NCBI GenBank assembly: GCA_025331435.1
Contig: JAIWNI010000047.1
Location: 62,001 to 126,000, forward strand
DNA: 64,000 bases
Direction: 5' to 3'
DNA from: Choanephora cucurbitarum
Lineage: Eukaryota > Mucoromycota > Mucoromycetes > Mucorales > Choanephoraceae
Shown here: piece after piece, positions 32,936 to 45,269 of the stretch
Layout of the letters: every line of letters starts with the position of its first letter
How positions within the stretch are numbered: position 1 is the stretch's first letter
Program-made: the position numbers and the translations under genes
The notes under the pieces: model-generated
What the model saw: only the letters and a program-made list of their open reading frames with translations
The model's database searches: none
What the model was told of the DNA's origin: nothing

Positions 32936-33315
32936 TTCAAATAATGAGAAAATAGATATATATATAGAAGAAAAGAAAAGTGAGAAGAAATAGACTCAAG
33001 AAAATAGTAAACAAAAAACAAAAAAAAATTGATATACAAAGGGGAATTAAAGCTTATAACTATTGTTTGTAATATAATAGCGACAAGTAACAGTTCATTG
33101 TTATTTTTATTTGAAACTCATAAGCACGTTTTTTTCCCATTATTTTAGCTAAAAAAAAAGCCTCTCCTTTCATTTCTCTTATTCCCTCTCCTCCCCGAAG
33201 CATGACCCGTATACACGTTTTCTTTACCTCAAACCATATTAACAAAATAATAATAAAAAAGAGTGCAGATTCTGGCGAAGATTGTTTATTTAATGATCTA
33301 TAGATGTCTAGACAA
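32936..33315. other. RasGAP promoter and eL8 3' region
   Basis: About 380 bases. The right part is the minus-strand promoter of RasGAP with a TATATATAT run near 32952. The left part is the 3' untranslated region of eL8. A 133-codon minus-strand frame here runs out of the eL8 gene in another frame and is a shadow. Confidence 0.5.
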
Positions 33316-34300
33316 TTATTGACGGGCAGCAATTTCCTTAGCAGCAATGGCAGCACGCTTAGCCATCTTAGCGTTAGACTTGGGACCCATAATACCACCA
33401 CCCCAGTGACGGCGGACTTCTTCCCACTTGGAGGTGAAGTTGGTGTTGACAGCAGAGACAACGGTGGCCAATTCAGCCTTGTCAGCTTCAGAGACTTCGG
33501 TCAAAGCAAGAGCAGTAGCGGTCTTCTTGTGGACAAGAGTACCGAGACGAGCCTTACCCTTAACGATACAGTAAGGGACACCCATCTTACGACAGAGAGC
33601 GGGCAACCAGATGACCATTTCAATGGGGTCAACATCATCGGCAATGATGACCAATTGAGCCTTCTTGGCTTCGACCAAAGCAGTAATGTGGTTGATACCG
33701 TACTTGACAACAACAGGCTTGTCAGTCTTGGCAACTTCCTTCTTTTCAGCCTTGGCAGCAGCAGCGGCACGGAGACGATCACGCTTTTCAGTCTTGGATT
33801 CAGGTCTGTACTTGTGCAACAACTTGAAGACTTGAGTGGCAGTGTTCTTGTCCAAAACGTGAGTGAATTGGTTCAAAGCAGGAGGGACCTTGAGACGTTG
33901 GTAGAGAATCTTCTTTTGACGTTGAAGACGAACGTATTGGGGCCACTTGACGAAACGAGAGACATCACGCTTGGGTTGAATGTCTTGACCAACACCGAAG
34001 TTCTTGGGGGTCTTTTCAATCAAAGGGTTGGCAGTAGCCTTGGTGGTTTGCTTACCCTTGATGGGGTAGGGAGCAGGAGCAACCTTCTTACCGGTGGACT
34101 TCTTGGCGGGAGCCTATAGACCAAAAAAAGAGAATTGATGAGTTGTTGATCTTTGAATTGATGAACATGCGCATAGTCTAATGTCAACAGCATGTCTGAT
34201 TTCGTAATTTTCATTTGAATCGTTCAATCACTCATCCATCCATCTGTTTGACAATGTGTTTCTCTATTGCTAATGCGCGTGACAATTCAATACATACCAT
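33316..34300 (-). CDS. RPL8: 60S ribosomal protein eL8 (RPL8/L7a)
   Basis: Two exons: 34298-34300, which holds only the ATG start codon, and 33316-34113; 266 residues in all. The intron runs from GTATGT after the ATG to TATAG before GCTCCCGCC. The protein reads [18 protein letters not shown], then [19 protein letters not shown] and [17 protein letters not shown]. The L7Ae RNA-binding core follows ([40 protein letters not shown]), and the tail is Ala/Lys-rich. It matches fungal eL8 in length. Codon use is strongly biased, as in uS3. A C-rich word upstream at about 34369-34395 resembles one near uS3. Confidence 0.96.
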
Positions 34301-37300
34301 TTTAATAACGGATGCACGAAAAAGAGAGAGATCCTATGTTATGAGCTTCATCCATTCATGTGTACCTACTTTCCACACTCTTTCCCCCCTCCTCTCGTCT
34401 TCTCACTTGCTCCGCTTATTGCACTGAGTTATCTCGCATAAGTTGGATACTTTATATGGAAATTATTTCTTTCTCCGGTCGTCTCAGCTCAGGCCATAAA
34501 GTAGATCAAAATGTTCATGATGAGAACAAAGGTAGTTTAAAATTGCTTCACTACCTGCTTTAGATCAGTTATTACGAGCTAAAGAAAAACATCTTGTTTC
34601 TTCATGCTCTTTAGCATTGGTCTACATATTATGAGTGTCTTTTGTGTACCCAACTAGAAAAAGAAGAAACAATGAAGTTTGTCAAGGAAGTGTTTTGTAT
34701 ATCGTGTTTGTGCCACTTATCTGCTTGCCAGTTTTGTCTCTCCTTTTTCTTCTTCTCGATTCTTTTTTTTTGGGTTTCGACTGTGGTTGTTTCTCGCAGA
34801 AGAGCAATTAGAGCCACTTACAATTTCGAATTGTCAGACTAAACGCGCATCTGCTTTCTTTTGATTGTTTATATGTGGCCAAGACAAGTAAAGAAATTTT
34901 GAATACATTTGATGAATGGAAAATAAGGAAAGATTTTTTCTCCCACCACTTAAGGACCCTGACACTACGGATTCGTCAGTTATTATCAGATTACATATGT
35001 GTAAATGTATTAACCTTTAAGTATTTGGTGCTTGGCTTAAGACTCTATAGCAATTGTTTATTATATAGATACAGTCTTTGATGACACACATGCGCCATTA
35101 TTCTAAATGTATCAGTTATCATTCACAAGATGTTGTCGCGTGTCTCTATTTAAAGTTTATTTCCGAATAAACTCAAAGAGAACATGGGAAAATAGTTTAT
35201 ATTGTAGTGAGTAGACTTCCCTCCGATAAAATCATATACTATCATCACTATGGTCTTTCGCAAGATAAAGGCACATAATAACCAGTTTCAAGAACAGCTG
35301 ATTTTGTAGATGTGCTTAGTCTAATCCTATGGCTAGCAGCTTAAAGTTTTTTTTCTGAAAGATCCAATTAGGTACCTTTCCTCCAGATATCTTCAAAAAA
35401 CAAGCTGATCTGTTTGCCAGAAGATATAAAAGAATGACTCAATGAGACGAAATATCCTCCTTGCTTAGGAAGCATCTTACTGACAAGCATATTATCTGGC
35501 CCTGGCAGATAAAATATAATAACACTCTGAGTCTTTTCTCTTTTTATAGGAACACAAATATAATCACAAAGTAAGGTACATCCTTCTAATTGGCTTAGTA
35601 GATCAAAATCTTTCATGAAAGCGACAGGCCGATAATGTAAGGTTCTCAAAACATTTTATTTTTCTATAAGAGTAGGTCAAAATGTAAGTTTCAAATTCGA
35701 TCTCACCTATGGATTTGCTTTCTTTCTTCTTAGATTTCGCACAAAGTTTTCATATCTTACTTTAGTCACAAGTGTTTCTCAAACCTAATAAACATTTTAG
35801 CATGATACATTAGACGCTAAAAAGCAGATATAGTTTTTGAGATGAGATCATCAACTTTTTCTCTCTTGTAAGCAGGGAAAGATACCGCATGAAAATTAGG
35901 CTTACGTGAATGGAACGGTTAAAAGATTATGAATATTAAGTAATCAATTTAATGCATCCAAGGAACCAAACCAATCATTATAGGTTAGATAATAACCACT
36001 TCATCTGCAAGCCTGTATAAGAATAGCTCTTTTTTTTTCGTTTGATTGTGACGGGGAATCTCTTTTTTTTACTAGTGAAACGAGGAGTAAAAAGGTTTGT
36101 GAAAGTGTTAAAATTGCTGGTGCTTACTAATTGACAGGTTATCCGGGAGTAAGCTCCTTCATCCCCCCCCCCGCATTTCCATATAGGGAAGTTGCCAGCT
36201 AATAAAAGTCAGTGCAGTAACCTGACCTTCATAGAATTCTTGTCTAAACCTTCCCACATAGACCATTCGTATTGTCACAATTGATAAACATGTCGGATAG
36301 TAGAGCTTGACTATAACATGCCTTATGACAAAAGATGATACTAGCACAACTGCAAATACAACATTTACAACCAAACTGATTCGTCTTGTAATTGCTGATT
36401 ATGTGGATTTATCAACTGATTCCAATGATGTTTTGTGTACCAAAGTAAACCTATATGCGACGATCGCCAGTAGAATGACAATGGTTATGTTACAGATTCA
36501 TACTCAATTCAGCCAATCGAGATATTTAGTCTGAGATAGGTGAATCTCTTTGATGGACTATTTTAGCATCTTCTTGCCATGTCAAATCATATCCAACATG
36601 CCAGACGCTCATAAAAATAGGGCTCAAGTCCTTCGAATGCTAATTGGATCAGTATCGTTCTCCGAATGGTCAATGGTTGGAGCGAATATTCGATCTATTA
36701 CAACTATGAACTGCCTTTTATAATATGGCTAAATTCCATATGCTTACAACGTTATGCATATTACTATTCAATAATAATATATGATGTCGCTATGCTATAA
36801 CTGATATTGAAAGTTAAGACTGCAAGGTACATATGAATATATATAGTAATAGATAAAGTAGTGAGAAGCATTTTGCTACATATTGTTGTTAGTCAAGCTT
36901 TAGTCATGCTGAAGAGAAGAATTTTTTTGAGTACATGCGTGTTTTCTAATTGTTTTGTCATAAATGAGTCTTTGCCACCTTGCACTCTCTCATGATCTAA
37001 ATGTTCTATATCGACTTGTGCAGAAGTTATATTTCGTAAATGCTCAAAGTGTAAGCATGAAAACTTTGATCAACAATGCAACCCATCGGTTCAAGCCTTT
37101 CGTTCTTGTCCCTGCCTATCTTCATAAAATCATGATGGACAGTTTTCATGATAAAATGAAGAAAATATATAGAAATGTTGGTGTGCTATTATATCCAATT
37201 ACTCAGCAACAAGAATTTCAAAAATATGATCCTTATAATACTACCTTGCAATAACGGAATCAAGCGTAGATGAAAAGCTGTGATTTGCACTAAATGTTGG

Positions 37301-37720
37301 TACAAGCTTTGTTTTGTACGGTAACAACATTCACGAAGATAGTGGAATTTAGCGCTTATACTTTTAGTATAGATAAAAAGCATTATGGTAAAGCCGAGAA
37401 CTCCCCTAATAGCGTATATGGTATTGTGGGGTATTGGACCATGTGACATCAATTTGTTGCCAAGCAGCATTGGTTTCTACTGGCTACAACATTACTTTTT
37501 GGAAACCATGATGTGAAACTTTTTTTTAGTGTGAATATATCCATACATGGACACACGCATACACAGCAGCATTTCTATATATGTGCTTATGTGCGCCACT
37601 GGTTCGCTCCCCTTTTTTTCCAACAGAAAAAAAAAAGTTCCCATTCTTTTTTTTCTCTTCTTTTTCCTTCTTTTTCTTTTCCAGTTTTTTCTTTTCTTTT
37701 TTGATTTCTTACATTAATCC
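34301..37720. other. Long gene-poor stretch
   Basis: About 3.4 kb. The left 100 bases are the eL8 promoter. Several open frames of 60-96 codons exist, for example minus 35368-35649 (93 codons) and plus 36964-37254 (96 codons). Their start and end do not link by splicing to any recognised domain. A run of C at 36165-36173 and AT-rich blocks are the only structure. The right end is the leader of the Zn2Cys6 gene with a long CT-rich tract. I see no RNA gene. Confidence 0.4.
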
Positions 37721-40214
37721 ATGACTGAACATTCCGAGCAGAAGCGACAAAGAGTGAGCAAAGCCTGGTGAGTTCAAACCTGACCTTCAAAATCATGAAA
37801 AGAAAAAAAAAGAAAGAAAAAGAAGCTTACCGTCTTTCTTAGTGAACAGTGCAGAAGAAAGAAAGTAAAATGCGATGGTGGTTTGCCTTTCTGTAACAAC
37901 TGCAATACGCAAGGCTTCACCTGTCATTATAAGGAATCAACCAAAAAAGTAAGATTCAATCCTAAAAATAACTTGAAAATGTAAAGCTTATGACTAATGT
38001 ACAAAAAAAATTAGAGAGGCCCACCCAAAGGCTATATTGAAGCAATTGAAGGAAGATTACACAGGCTCGAAGCATTATTAGGCAGCATTGTGCAGGAAGA
38101 TGATCCTCGGTCTCAAGCCATTATAGACGAACTAAATGCCCCACTTGAAACCGCATACGGAGAACTTGTTCGACCCAGACCAATGCGCCGAGAAACTCTT
38201 TCGAGTTTTGATCCAGATCCGAACTCACATAATGTTGTAGAAACAACCATACACCAGAAAGACGACAAAGAAAAGGGTGTGGAAGGCCGAGACGAATCAA
38301 ACAATATAGGCAATTTGTCAATAGACGAGAATGGCCAGCTGCGGTACTACGGGAGATCGTCTGGCTTTTATATGCTGAAGATCAATAAGAATTTTCAGAA
38401 CCGCTCATTCCAATTCAATTCAAAAGAACCCGCCCATAATGACTCTCATACTGCACTACCAGTGTCCATTGATCCATTTGAAATGCCTCCAACAGATCTG
38501 AAAGATCATCTACTTGCACTTTATTTTGACACATTCTATCCTCTTCTCCCTATTTTACACAAACAGTCGTTCATGGAAGCCATTCATGATCCAAGCCAAC
38601 CCTCATCTCCTCCGGCCATCTTGTTGAATGCTATTTTTGCAGTTGCATCTCGTATTTCGCTTGATGTGCGTGTTAGAGCTGTGCCTGACAAACCAGAAAC
38701 TGCAGGAGATGTTTTTTTCGAGAGAGCTCGTATGCTGCTCGATTTAGAGTGGGATAGCTTTCGAGTTTCTACAGTGCAGGCCTTGTTACTCATGAGTAGT
38801 CATCAAAATGGTGCTCTTAAAACGACTCGAGGATGGCTCTATAGTGGCATGGTAAAGAATTAAGCGCCCTCCTTCTCTTTTCTAACAAGTAACATATACT
38901 GACCTCTTATTTTTTTTTGTATACGTATAGGCCATCCGTATGTCTCAGAATTTAGGTTTACATAGAAATTGTGATACTTGGGATTTGTCACCGACAGAAA
39001 AAGAAAACAGAAAAAGAGCTTTTTATGGCTGCTTTGTGATCGATAGATTGTCTTGTGCTATGCATGGAAGATCTCCTATGATTGATGAGCGAGATTATGA
39101 TACACCTTATCCATCCGAAGATGAAATAGATGATCTCGACCGCAAGCCACGCATTATGGAGAACTTTCTTCACCTTATCAAAATTTGTGAAATATTAGGT
39201 GAAGTCATTTGTGAACTTTACAAAGTGCGTGCTAGAAGACAGTTAGCTGCTCTATCTACCTCCGATAGTATAGTTTCATCGCTAGACAAAAAGCTCAACC
39301 ACTGGATGTCCAAGTTACCAGCCAACTTACAATATAGACCACCCAACACTCGATTGAATGAAAGTGCGCCGGCGCCTTCTCTTGAACTTTGTCAATTACA
39401 TATGCTCTTCTATACTACACTCATTCTTACACATCGCCCATTCATTCCAGGCCCTGACCAAAAAGTAGCACCCTCCGTATTCCCCTCAACCTCTATCTGC
39501 ACATTTGCAGCTAACAAAATTCTTGATATCACTGAATCACTTCTGGCAGAAGGTCGCCTTACAAGCTTAAATAACTATTCGCTCTTTTTCATGTTTACGG
39601 CAGGTATCATCTTCATCTACAACGCTGCTTCTACCGACTCTATGTTTGCTCTGGAAGCCAAAATCAGCATCAACAAAATCATGCGTGCCATGGATGACAT
39701 AGAGAGAACATGGCGTACATCAGCAAGACTCTGCAACATTCTAGGCGCCTTAGCTGGACTAAGAGAGATTGACCTTGAATGTGTAGATGAAAGCTATACA
39801 CAATCATCCAATAATAAGCAACTTGCCCTGAATCATCCTCCTGCTTCAATTGCTGTACCAAACTCGCCAGAACCTGAAATTCAACCAGTAGACGATATAA
39901 TCGACCACAATGAATTCAGGCGGATGGAGGAGAAGTATTATGCAGCAAGCGAAAGTAGCCATAAATCTTCCAGTATTGATCTTTCATCTCCGGAACTAGC
40001 ACATGTTCAGAACAGTCTGCATATACCACCTCAACAAGATTCCTTTGATCCTAACGCTACAGCATTTTGGGGAATGCCTATGTCATTTGATGTAGACGAA
40101 TGGAATAGCTATTTCAGCAATCAAAAAAATAACACAGTTAATAGTGAAAACTTTGTGATACCTGTTCCTCTTACAGAATCCCATGCTCACGCGTTTAGGT
40201 CTTCTCGACAATAG
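37721..40214 (+). CDS. Zn2Cys6 fungal transcription factor
   Basis: Four exons, 37721-37767, 37843-37948, 38015-38851 and 38931-40214, give 757 residues. The binuclear zinc cluster is at the N terminus, split by the first two introns: ACEQCRRKKVKCDGG, then CNNCNTQGFTCHY, six cysteines in all. A basic linker RGPPKGYIEAIEGRLHRLEALL follows, typical of a dimerising coiled coil. The Fungal_trans domain covers about 180-560, with DLKDHLLALYFDTFYPLLPILHKQSF and HRNCDTWDLSPTEKENRKRAFYGCFVIDRLSC. The tail is acidic and Ser-rich, a likely activation region. This class binds CGG-containing sites and controls metabolic genes. The target set is not evident from neighbours. Confidence 0.93.
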
Positions 40215-40369
40215 ACAAACAAAATGTATCATAGCTTAACATATGCAATAGTATCAAATAAAATAATCACTTTCTCTCTGCACTCTTTAGAGTTTAATAA
40301 GTTACAATTCTGATGTATGATCCGATTTAAGCTTTAGAGTGATGTCATTTGCGATGACTATTTATTATT

Positions 40370-41446
40370 TTACACAACACATTTAACTGCCTTACAGAGA
40401 TCTGAAAAGCCTGATCTATCCAGTTTGGTAAAGAAGGTTAATCCAGATGCTTTCTCAATAGCATCAATAGCTACTTGGAATTGATTCAAGGGAGTTGTTT
40501 TGGTGATAGCTTGGTTTGGTAAGACAAAGGCACCAGCAACATAGCTGTTACCTTGGGGTATTAAGATGATCTTGTAGAAGTGAGTAGGTACAGCAACATT
40601 AGGGCTGTTGGTGCCAATGACAGTGTATTCCATCTTGTAGTTTTGTTTTGTGGCTCTCTTTTGTGTAGAGTGGGCAGAATCGATCTTTCCATTAGCATTC
40701 AAGTTGACGCTGGCAAGGGCAAATGTTGTAGCATTAAGACTGGATGCACTGTCAGATTTAGGCAAGAACAAAGGACCGGTATAGACGTAGACATCGTCAT
40801 AGGTTTGAGCCAAATTACGACAGAATGCTTCAAAATAAGCCCAATCTAAAAAAAAACGGAAATAAATAACCGATCATTGACATAATCGTAACTGTCATGA
40901 CTTACATTGTCTGTTAAATCCTTCTCCTACTTGAGGTGCAATGTTGGATAACAAGAAAGTTTCATCCATGGCAGCTTGAGTGTTAACAGCATCGCCTGCA
41001 GGAGCCATGTGACCACGGTCATAGCCACTGTTTGTATAGTCAGTCGTCAAAGCTTGGAAAATAGCAGGCAAAGCACTGTCTGCCTTGAAGTTGGAACCAT
41101 CACGGTCTACACCAGAGCCCTTTTGAAGACTTGCCTTAGTAAGGTGTTCACCTACCCAGTAAGGAATACGGTCCTTTCGGTTGTAAGATACAGTATAGGC
41201 TGTTCTTTCAAATTGATCAACAACAGGACCTAGATACAAGATATGTCAGGACAATTGGTTTGATATCTCTCAGCTGCGATATTAGTTACCTGGGTTACCA
41301 AATTGCAAGATGCTGTTGGTAGACTGTCTTGCCTGTAAGCGGTGATGGTGTTGATTCATTCTTAATGGAATGACATTGTACATAAAGAACATGCCCACAA
41401 AGAAGCCACCTAATAAGCACACATAGTTTGAGAGTGGCACAGCCAT
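40370..41446 (-). CDS. NUC1: Mitochondrial DNA/RNA non-specific nuclease (NUC1/EndoG)
   Basis: NUC1 is a metal-dependent nuclease of the mitochondrial inner membrane, active in mtDNA turnover, recombination and cell death. Three exons, 41290-41446, 40906-41229 and 40370-40845, give 318 residues. Residues 5-27 form a membrane anchor (VCLLGGFFVGMFFMYNVIP). The catalytic motif is YDRGHMAPAGD, about residue 122-132, with the general-base histidine. The metal-binding asparagine lies in NIAPQVGEGFNRQYW. The second half keeps VYTGPLFLP and the HFYKIIL strand. An in-frame hydrophobic extension starts at 41560, but the Met at 41446 is the usual start for the fungal proteins. Domain length is normal. 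Confidence 0.94.
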
Positions 41447-43891
41447 ATTTTTTTTTACCCTTGATATAGATCGAAAAGGTGGAAGGTAAGAAACAAAGAG
41501 AAAAAGAAAAACGGATACATGATAGCGTTTTATATACTCATTTGATATACGGACTTTCATAATCGTATTTTTTTGAAGGTCACACGCTGTGTACCAGTGG
41601 TAATTAATGCAGCGGTTTTAGCAGATTAGGAAAAAGGAACAATAAAGTTTAAGTTAGATCAAAATAAGATGTCACAATAAAACTGATCGAAACTTTTCTA
41701 TCAATGTGACAAAAACTTTCAAGTCGTTTTTATTAGGATATGAAGCTGATGGTGATACCAATCTTGTCTTTCTTTAATTGTAAAGAACTTGTAGAGATTG
41801 AGTTACTTTGAAAGTAATAGATAAAGATTAAGGTTTACAATAGGCCATGCAAGCGAAAAAAAAAGGCAACTTTTGAATCATTCGGGCAATTCCTTATAGA
41901 AAGCTTATACATAGCGCATCAATTGGCCCATTCAAGACTCTGATGTGAAGAAAGGAAAGTCAAGAGTCTTTACAGAGAACCTTCCTATATAAGGGTAAGA
42001 AGGATAGCTAAATTCTCAGCAAATGACTTGAACATGTACTGGAGATTGTGTTCTGTATATCTTAGCTTAATGCAGATTATGTTTACTCTCTAGTAACAAA
42101 ATACTTTGTGTTCTGGCTTATTATTTTCTGATAGGTTTTTTAGTATCAAACGAGATGATTCATTCATAGTGTCAAGTATCTTACTTCATTGATACAATTG
42201 TTAATTTTAGTCTTATGGATACGAGTAACGTTTAACAGCACACGAAAGGGTTGACAACCAATCTTTTGAACATGCTACATCTCTGTAATACAACTTATTT
42301 ATTACTATCTCTGGTATACATATGAACAAAGATGTTTGCGTTTACAATTGACAGATGAAACAAAGCTCACTTTTCTAGATCAAATTTCATACTATAACTA
42401 CCAAAAAAATGTGATGGCAAACTTAGTGTATCTTGTTGCTCCATTTCTCTTTGATATAGCCAAATTCAGATAAAGATAAGCTCATATCACTTATGTTTTA
42501 CTTATCTTCAATATGCATTGTATGACATGATTGTTCATCCTAATTATTAGCATATATTGACACCCGAAAATGTTAAGCATCTTGTGCAATCTGAGTTTGA
42601 TTTCGAATCAGTGCAAAGAGGGACTTTTCTTCCCAATGAGGTAATTAATAAAATTGTGTAGTTGCTTAGTCTTCAATCAGCTTGTCTTATTTCAACAATG
42701 ACCACTAACAATTTATACAATTGATAGATATCTTATCTTGTAGGTTTAGCAGTAAATTGGATAAAAGAAAAAATGAATACAGACATACCTTTATTGACAC
42801 TATAAACAGATAACTGAACCACTCCAAACAAAAAACAAAGCTGACTTATATCAGATCTTCAAGTTTATGCATAAAGGAAAGCACGTTTGACCTGACTGTC
42901 CATCTTATGGTTCAACAGTCTTACATGCTTTGTGTTTGGCTTAATTTTTATTGTGATCGATTTGATCGTTACGCCATAAAGCGTATTACACTAAGTTTAA
43001 GGGACTGCTTGCGTATAATTGAATTGAATAAGCATATAAACTTCATATGAGCCAAGAAAAAATAGACTTACTGTAAGCTTACAAACGTGTCGTCAATATC
43101 AAAAATCATTGAACAATAAAAAAGAAACTCCACTAGAAAAATTATGTTTCTGTCCCTCATGACGGAATTACAGTAGGTGTTATTATTAAGATTCCTCGAG
43201 TAAGGCACCTTGTTATGTATAGGTCTAATGCAATGATACTTAGAATATCAGAGGCAAGGAATATATATTGGCTGGCTATAAGTCCAGTTATCAACATATG
43301 GCTAAATGCACCGAAAGCAAAGCGAGTTAACACATTCAACAGTTGAATAGAAACAATTTTGCAAGTAAGTAAGGCCTAATTAAGTTTTTCTAATACGGGA
43401 GTCTATATGTAATAAGCTTTTTCTAATTCAATTTAACTTTTGTAACAGCAGCTGTCTTGGAACTACTGTAGAGATATACGTGCTGTATGACAAAAAAATT
43501 GACCATTTTTGTCACAAAATACCTAAAATTGTCATATACACACACATAATAACACTGCTAAGAAATCATATGCAGGTTGAAGGAGAGAAAGGGCTACACA
43601 CCGCAAGAAGACAAAACAAAGTTCATCATAGTAAGAGCAGTATAAAGTCATGTTAAAAGACAAGGGGGAGTTCCTTTTTATTTTATTTTAAAGAAATGTA
43701 CAAGAGTGGATTGATATAGAATGAGTAACAGTGCGAGTGGTAAACGTACAGTGAATATACGAAAGAAGTTAAAGAAGAGGGAAAGGGGGAGATGCAATGG
43801 TTAAATGATGCTGTGTATATGAAAGAAAAAGAAATATTACAAGATTATGATTATTTTTTGAAAGAATAAATAATGGTGAAGAGAAGGACGC
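41447..43891. other. Long gene-poor stretch
   Basis: About 2.4 kb with no open frame above 60 codons and no recognised domain, repeat or RNA gene. The left 150 bases are the NUC1 promoter; the right 200 bases hold the 3' untranslated region of the velvet gene. Composition is strongly AT-rich. Confidence 0.5.
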
Positions 43892-45269
43892 TTAATTTAA
43901 GTGAATCAAATGATGCTTTCTGGGTGTTGTATAATAGGGTTGGTGATGAAGCTGTATCATGGCAGCAGCAGCGAGGCTGTCGTCTTCGGTCTTTTGTCGC
44001 TTTATCTGTTCAAGAGGCAAGAAACTACTGATTGGAGGAAGTCGAATGGTAGGCTCAGGGTGCAAGCAGTAACCCTGTGAGTAATCAGAAGGAAGCCATT
44101 GTTTGTCATATGATTGGGTGGGAGGGGACAGCGGAGGTAGAGAGACAGCGCAAGGAGACGCAAGGTGGGATGTGACAGGGCTTCCTTGACTGCTATTGCT
44201 TTCTGTTGTATCACTATTGGTAATACTACCTCTTCTTTCTAAGTAAGGATGTTGACCAGTAGGGCTTGTAGGCTCTGTTTGAATTTCAAGCTTGCGTTTG
44301 CAGGGTGTATTACTGGTTGAGCTATAATATATAGATTAGTAAGCTGCTTTTCAAAAATAGGAGGGAGGGGGAGAGGAGCTTACAGTTGAGATCGATTTTC
44401 TTTTTTGATTCTAATACGTGCTCCTTGGTCAGAGAAATTTCGGGACAGAAAAGTTGAGTCGAGAGCACCAGGGAACTTTTTGCTTGGATAAACAATGAAT
44501 GGGCTTGTAAAGATAGATTGAAGGCAAACAGCACCTGTACAAGTGATTTCAAAGAGTGACAATTTCAGTCTGAAATGCCCTTCTACCTTGACTGAGAGGT
44601 CACCAAAGACAAAGAAGGCGCCATCTATTTTAGTGTTAATTCTTGTTTTCTTTTGGTTCTTTAAAGAAATACTTACTGTCGTTATCGATATCTTTAAGTT
44701 TATACATTGAAGAGACGGTTTGTCCAGATAAGGCATTATGAGTTGGTGTATAGATTTCATTATCATCTGAAACGTGAGCCAAGTTGGCACACATAAAGAA
44801 ATATGAACTTTGATGAAACGTACTATATAAATAAACAAGATCAGATAAACATGACCGAATGATCTGAAAAATCAGATATAATACATACTCAGTTTCTTGC
44901 GGAGTAGCGTTAGTTAGCTTGATTTGAATAATTGGAGGAGGATCGATTGGACGACGATCTAAGATAATAGCGCTTAATATTACATGGCTACATGCAGCTA
45001 TTTTCCATTCTTTACCTCTCTCATTGTTTGTACTGATACGAGCATGAATGGGCTGCTGACGACTGATCAAAGAATAAAGACTATTGTTTTTCGAAAAGAA
45101 GCAAATAGGTTAGCTTTCTCTTGATATAGAAGAAAAAAAATAGCTATTTGCTGATGAGAAGGGGAATTCGGGCCCCCGGTTTCAGCCATGAAGTCAGAAT
45201 AAGATACCTTGATGAAGAGGCAGTGGTGGGACATGCCGAAATATAATTGTAGTGGTGTGCTTTAGACAT
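43892..45269 (-). CDS. Velvet-domain developmental regulator (VelB/VosA class)
   Basis: Velvet factors are NF-kB-fold DNA-binding proteins that couple sporulation and secondary metabolism in fungi. Six exons, 45208-45269, 45016-45080, 44889-44958, 44677-44822, 44393-44624 and 43892-44312, give 331 residues. The velvet domain spans about 25-205: RQQPIHARIS, DRRPIDPPPIIQIKL, YFFMCANLAHVSDDNE, then DGAFFVFGDL-like NGAFFVFGDLSVKVEGHFRLKLSLFEI, the YPSKKFPGALDSTFLSR segment, and FSDQGARIRIKKE. The C-terminal third is Ser/Pro/Thr-rich with a basic KRKLE. A choice between VosA and VelB cannot be made by eye. The first exon of the domain is preceded by about 20 residues with no motif. Confidence 0.93.

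Noticed and set aside
33304..34119. 271-codon plus-strand frame opposite eL8
   Set aside because: Same effect: biased codons of a ribosomal gene leave the opposite strand open. The Gly/Leu/Ser-rich translation resembles no family.
34114..34297. Possible C/D-box snoRNA in the eL8 intron
   Set aside because: TTGATGA words and a CTGA occur at plausible spacing but on the strand opposite to the host transcript. Flanking bases pair for only about three positions, and no guide match was tested.
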